This document shows positions 6,954 to 7,210 of a stretch of DNA of 7,210 nt, in pieces. Source of the DNA: Comamonadaceae bacterium (GTDB lineage: Bacteria > Pseudomonadota > Gammaproteobacteria > Burkholderiales > Burkholderiaceae). The translations under genes were made by a program, and so were the position numbers. The notes below the pieces were generated by a model, which was not told where the DNA came from, searched no databases, and was given only the letters and a program-made list of their open reading frames with translations. The stretch covers positions 1 through 7,210 of the forward strand of contig CANCGU010000134.1 in the NCBI GenBank assembly GCA_947377705.1. The letters run 5' to 3'. How positions within the stretch are numbered: the first letter of the stretch is position 1; each line of letters starts with the position of its first letter.

Positions 6954-7210
6954 GGCTTCACCTCGTCGAGTTCGTGCACCCAGGTGGCGTGGCTCTCGCG
7001 TTGCAAGATGAGGGTGCGCACGCGGTACAACACCAAGGCGATGGTGTAAAACCAAAACGCCAAGGCCATCAGCAACATGCTCCACAGCATGATCTCCGCC
7101 ATGCTGGGCGCTTTGGTGAGCGACACTGAGGCACCTTGGTGCAAGGTGTTCCACCACTTCACCGAGAAATAAATGATGGGCACGTTGATGGCGCCCACGA
7201 TGGCAATCAA
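6950..7210 (-). CDS. ccmC: Heme transporter/handling protein CcmC, C-terminal part (partial)
   Basis: The last 86 codons of ccmC are present; the open frame runs off the window at 7210, so the true start is outside. CcmC binds heme at the periplasmic face and loads it onto CcmE together with CcmD and the CcmAB ATPase. The visible part holds the conserved stretch NVPIIYFSVKWWNTLHQGAS. Its histidine (codon at 7139-7141) corresponds to the second heme-axial histidine of the family (His184 in E. coli). A final membrane helix (about IMLWSMLLMALAFWFYTIALVLYRV) and a polar cytosolic tail ending DEVKP follow. The WWD motif and first histidine would lie upstream and cannot be checked. The TGA stop (6950-6952) overlaps the ccmD start as ATGA. 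Confidence 0.95.
   Translation of the reverse strand: MIAIVGAINVPIIYFSVKWWNTLHQGASVSLTKAPSMAEIMLWSMLLMALAFWFYTIALVLYRVRTLILQRESHATWVHELDEVKP

Noticed and set aside
6954..7157. N-terminal extension of the ccmD frame
   Set aside because: It overlaps ccmC coding sequence; CcmD family proteins are short and begin at MRWESWSEF.
1..7210. CRISPR arrays, insertion sequences, tRNA genes, phage or defence genes
   Set aside because: No spaced repeats, terminal inverted repeats, transposase motifs or tRNA-like cloverleaf were seen; all genes are housekeeping or core metabolism with uniform composition.

Overview
The window looks like ordinary chromosomal DNA of a betaproteobacterium, most likely of the family Comamonadaceae (for example the Limnohabitans/Rhodoferax group). 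This rests on moderate-to-high GC, the long iron-sulfur-type TrpS, the separate CcmH and CcmI proteins, and the general look of the proteins. The genus cannot be settled by reading alone. Genes cover almost all of it and no gap exceeds 80 bases. I see no mobile element, CRISPR array, tRNA or rRNA.

Plus strand (1-1927): the last 36 codons of a membrane protein, probably a site-2 protease (M50) family member, end two bases before trpS (tryptophanyl-tRNA synthetase). TrpS carries a C-terminal four-cysteine pattern resembling the [4Fe-4S] site of the Thermotoga enzyme, and an extra segment before its KMSKS loop. It is followed after 22 bases by a complete NarL/FixJ-type response regulator with no sensor kinase in view.

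Positions 1946-1979 hold a strong A-tract/hairpin/T-tract terminator. It can serve both the plus-strand unit and the convergent minus-strand unit.

Minus strand (7210 down to 2001): a System I cytochrome c maturation operon in transcription order ccmC (partial, cut by the window edge), ccmD, ccmE, ccmF, ccmG, ccmH, ccmI. CcmC and CcmD load heme onto His121 of CcmE. CcmF takes the heme from CcmE and attaches it to apocytochrome c. CcmG and CcmH keep the CXXCH cysteines reduced, and CcmI holds the apocytochrome. Five consecutive junctions are 4-base ATGA start/stop overlaps. The sixth, ccmH-ccmI, is TGA-T-GTG, with ccmI using a GTG start. ccmA and ccmB would be expected just beyond position 7210.

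No previously undescribed system is evident. The points most worth a second look are the TrpS cysteine cluster with its insertion, the orphan response regulator beside trpS, and the uninterrupted translational coupling of the ccm operon.
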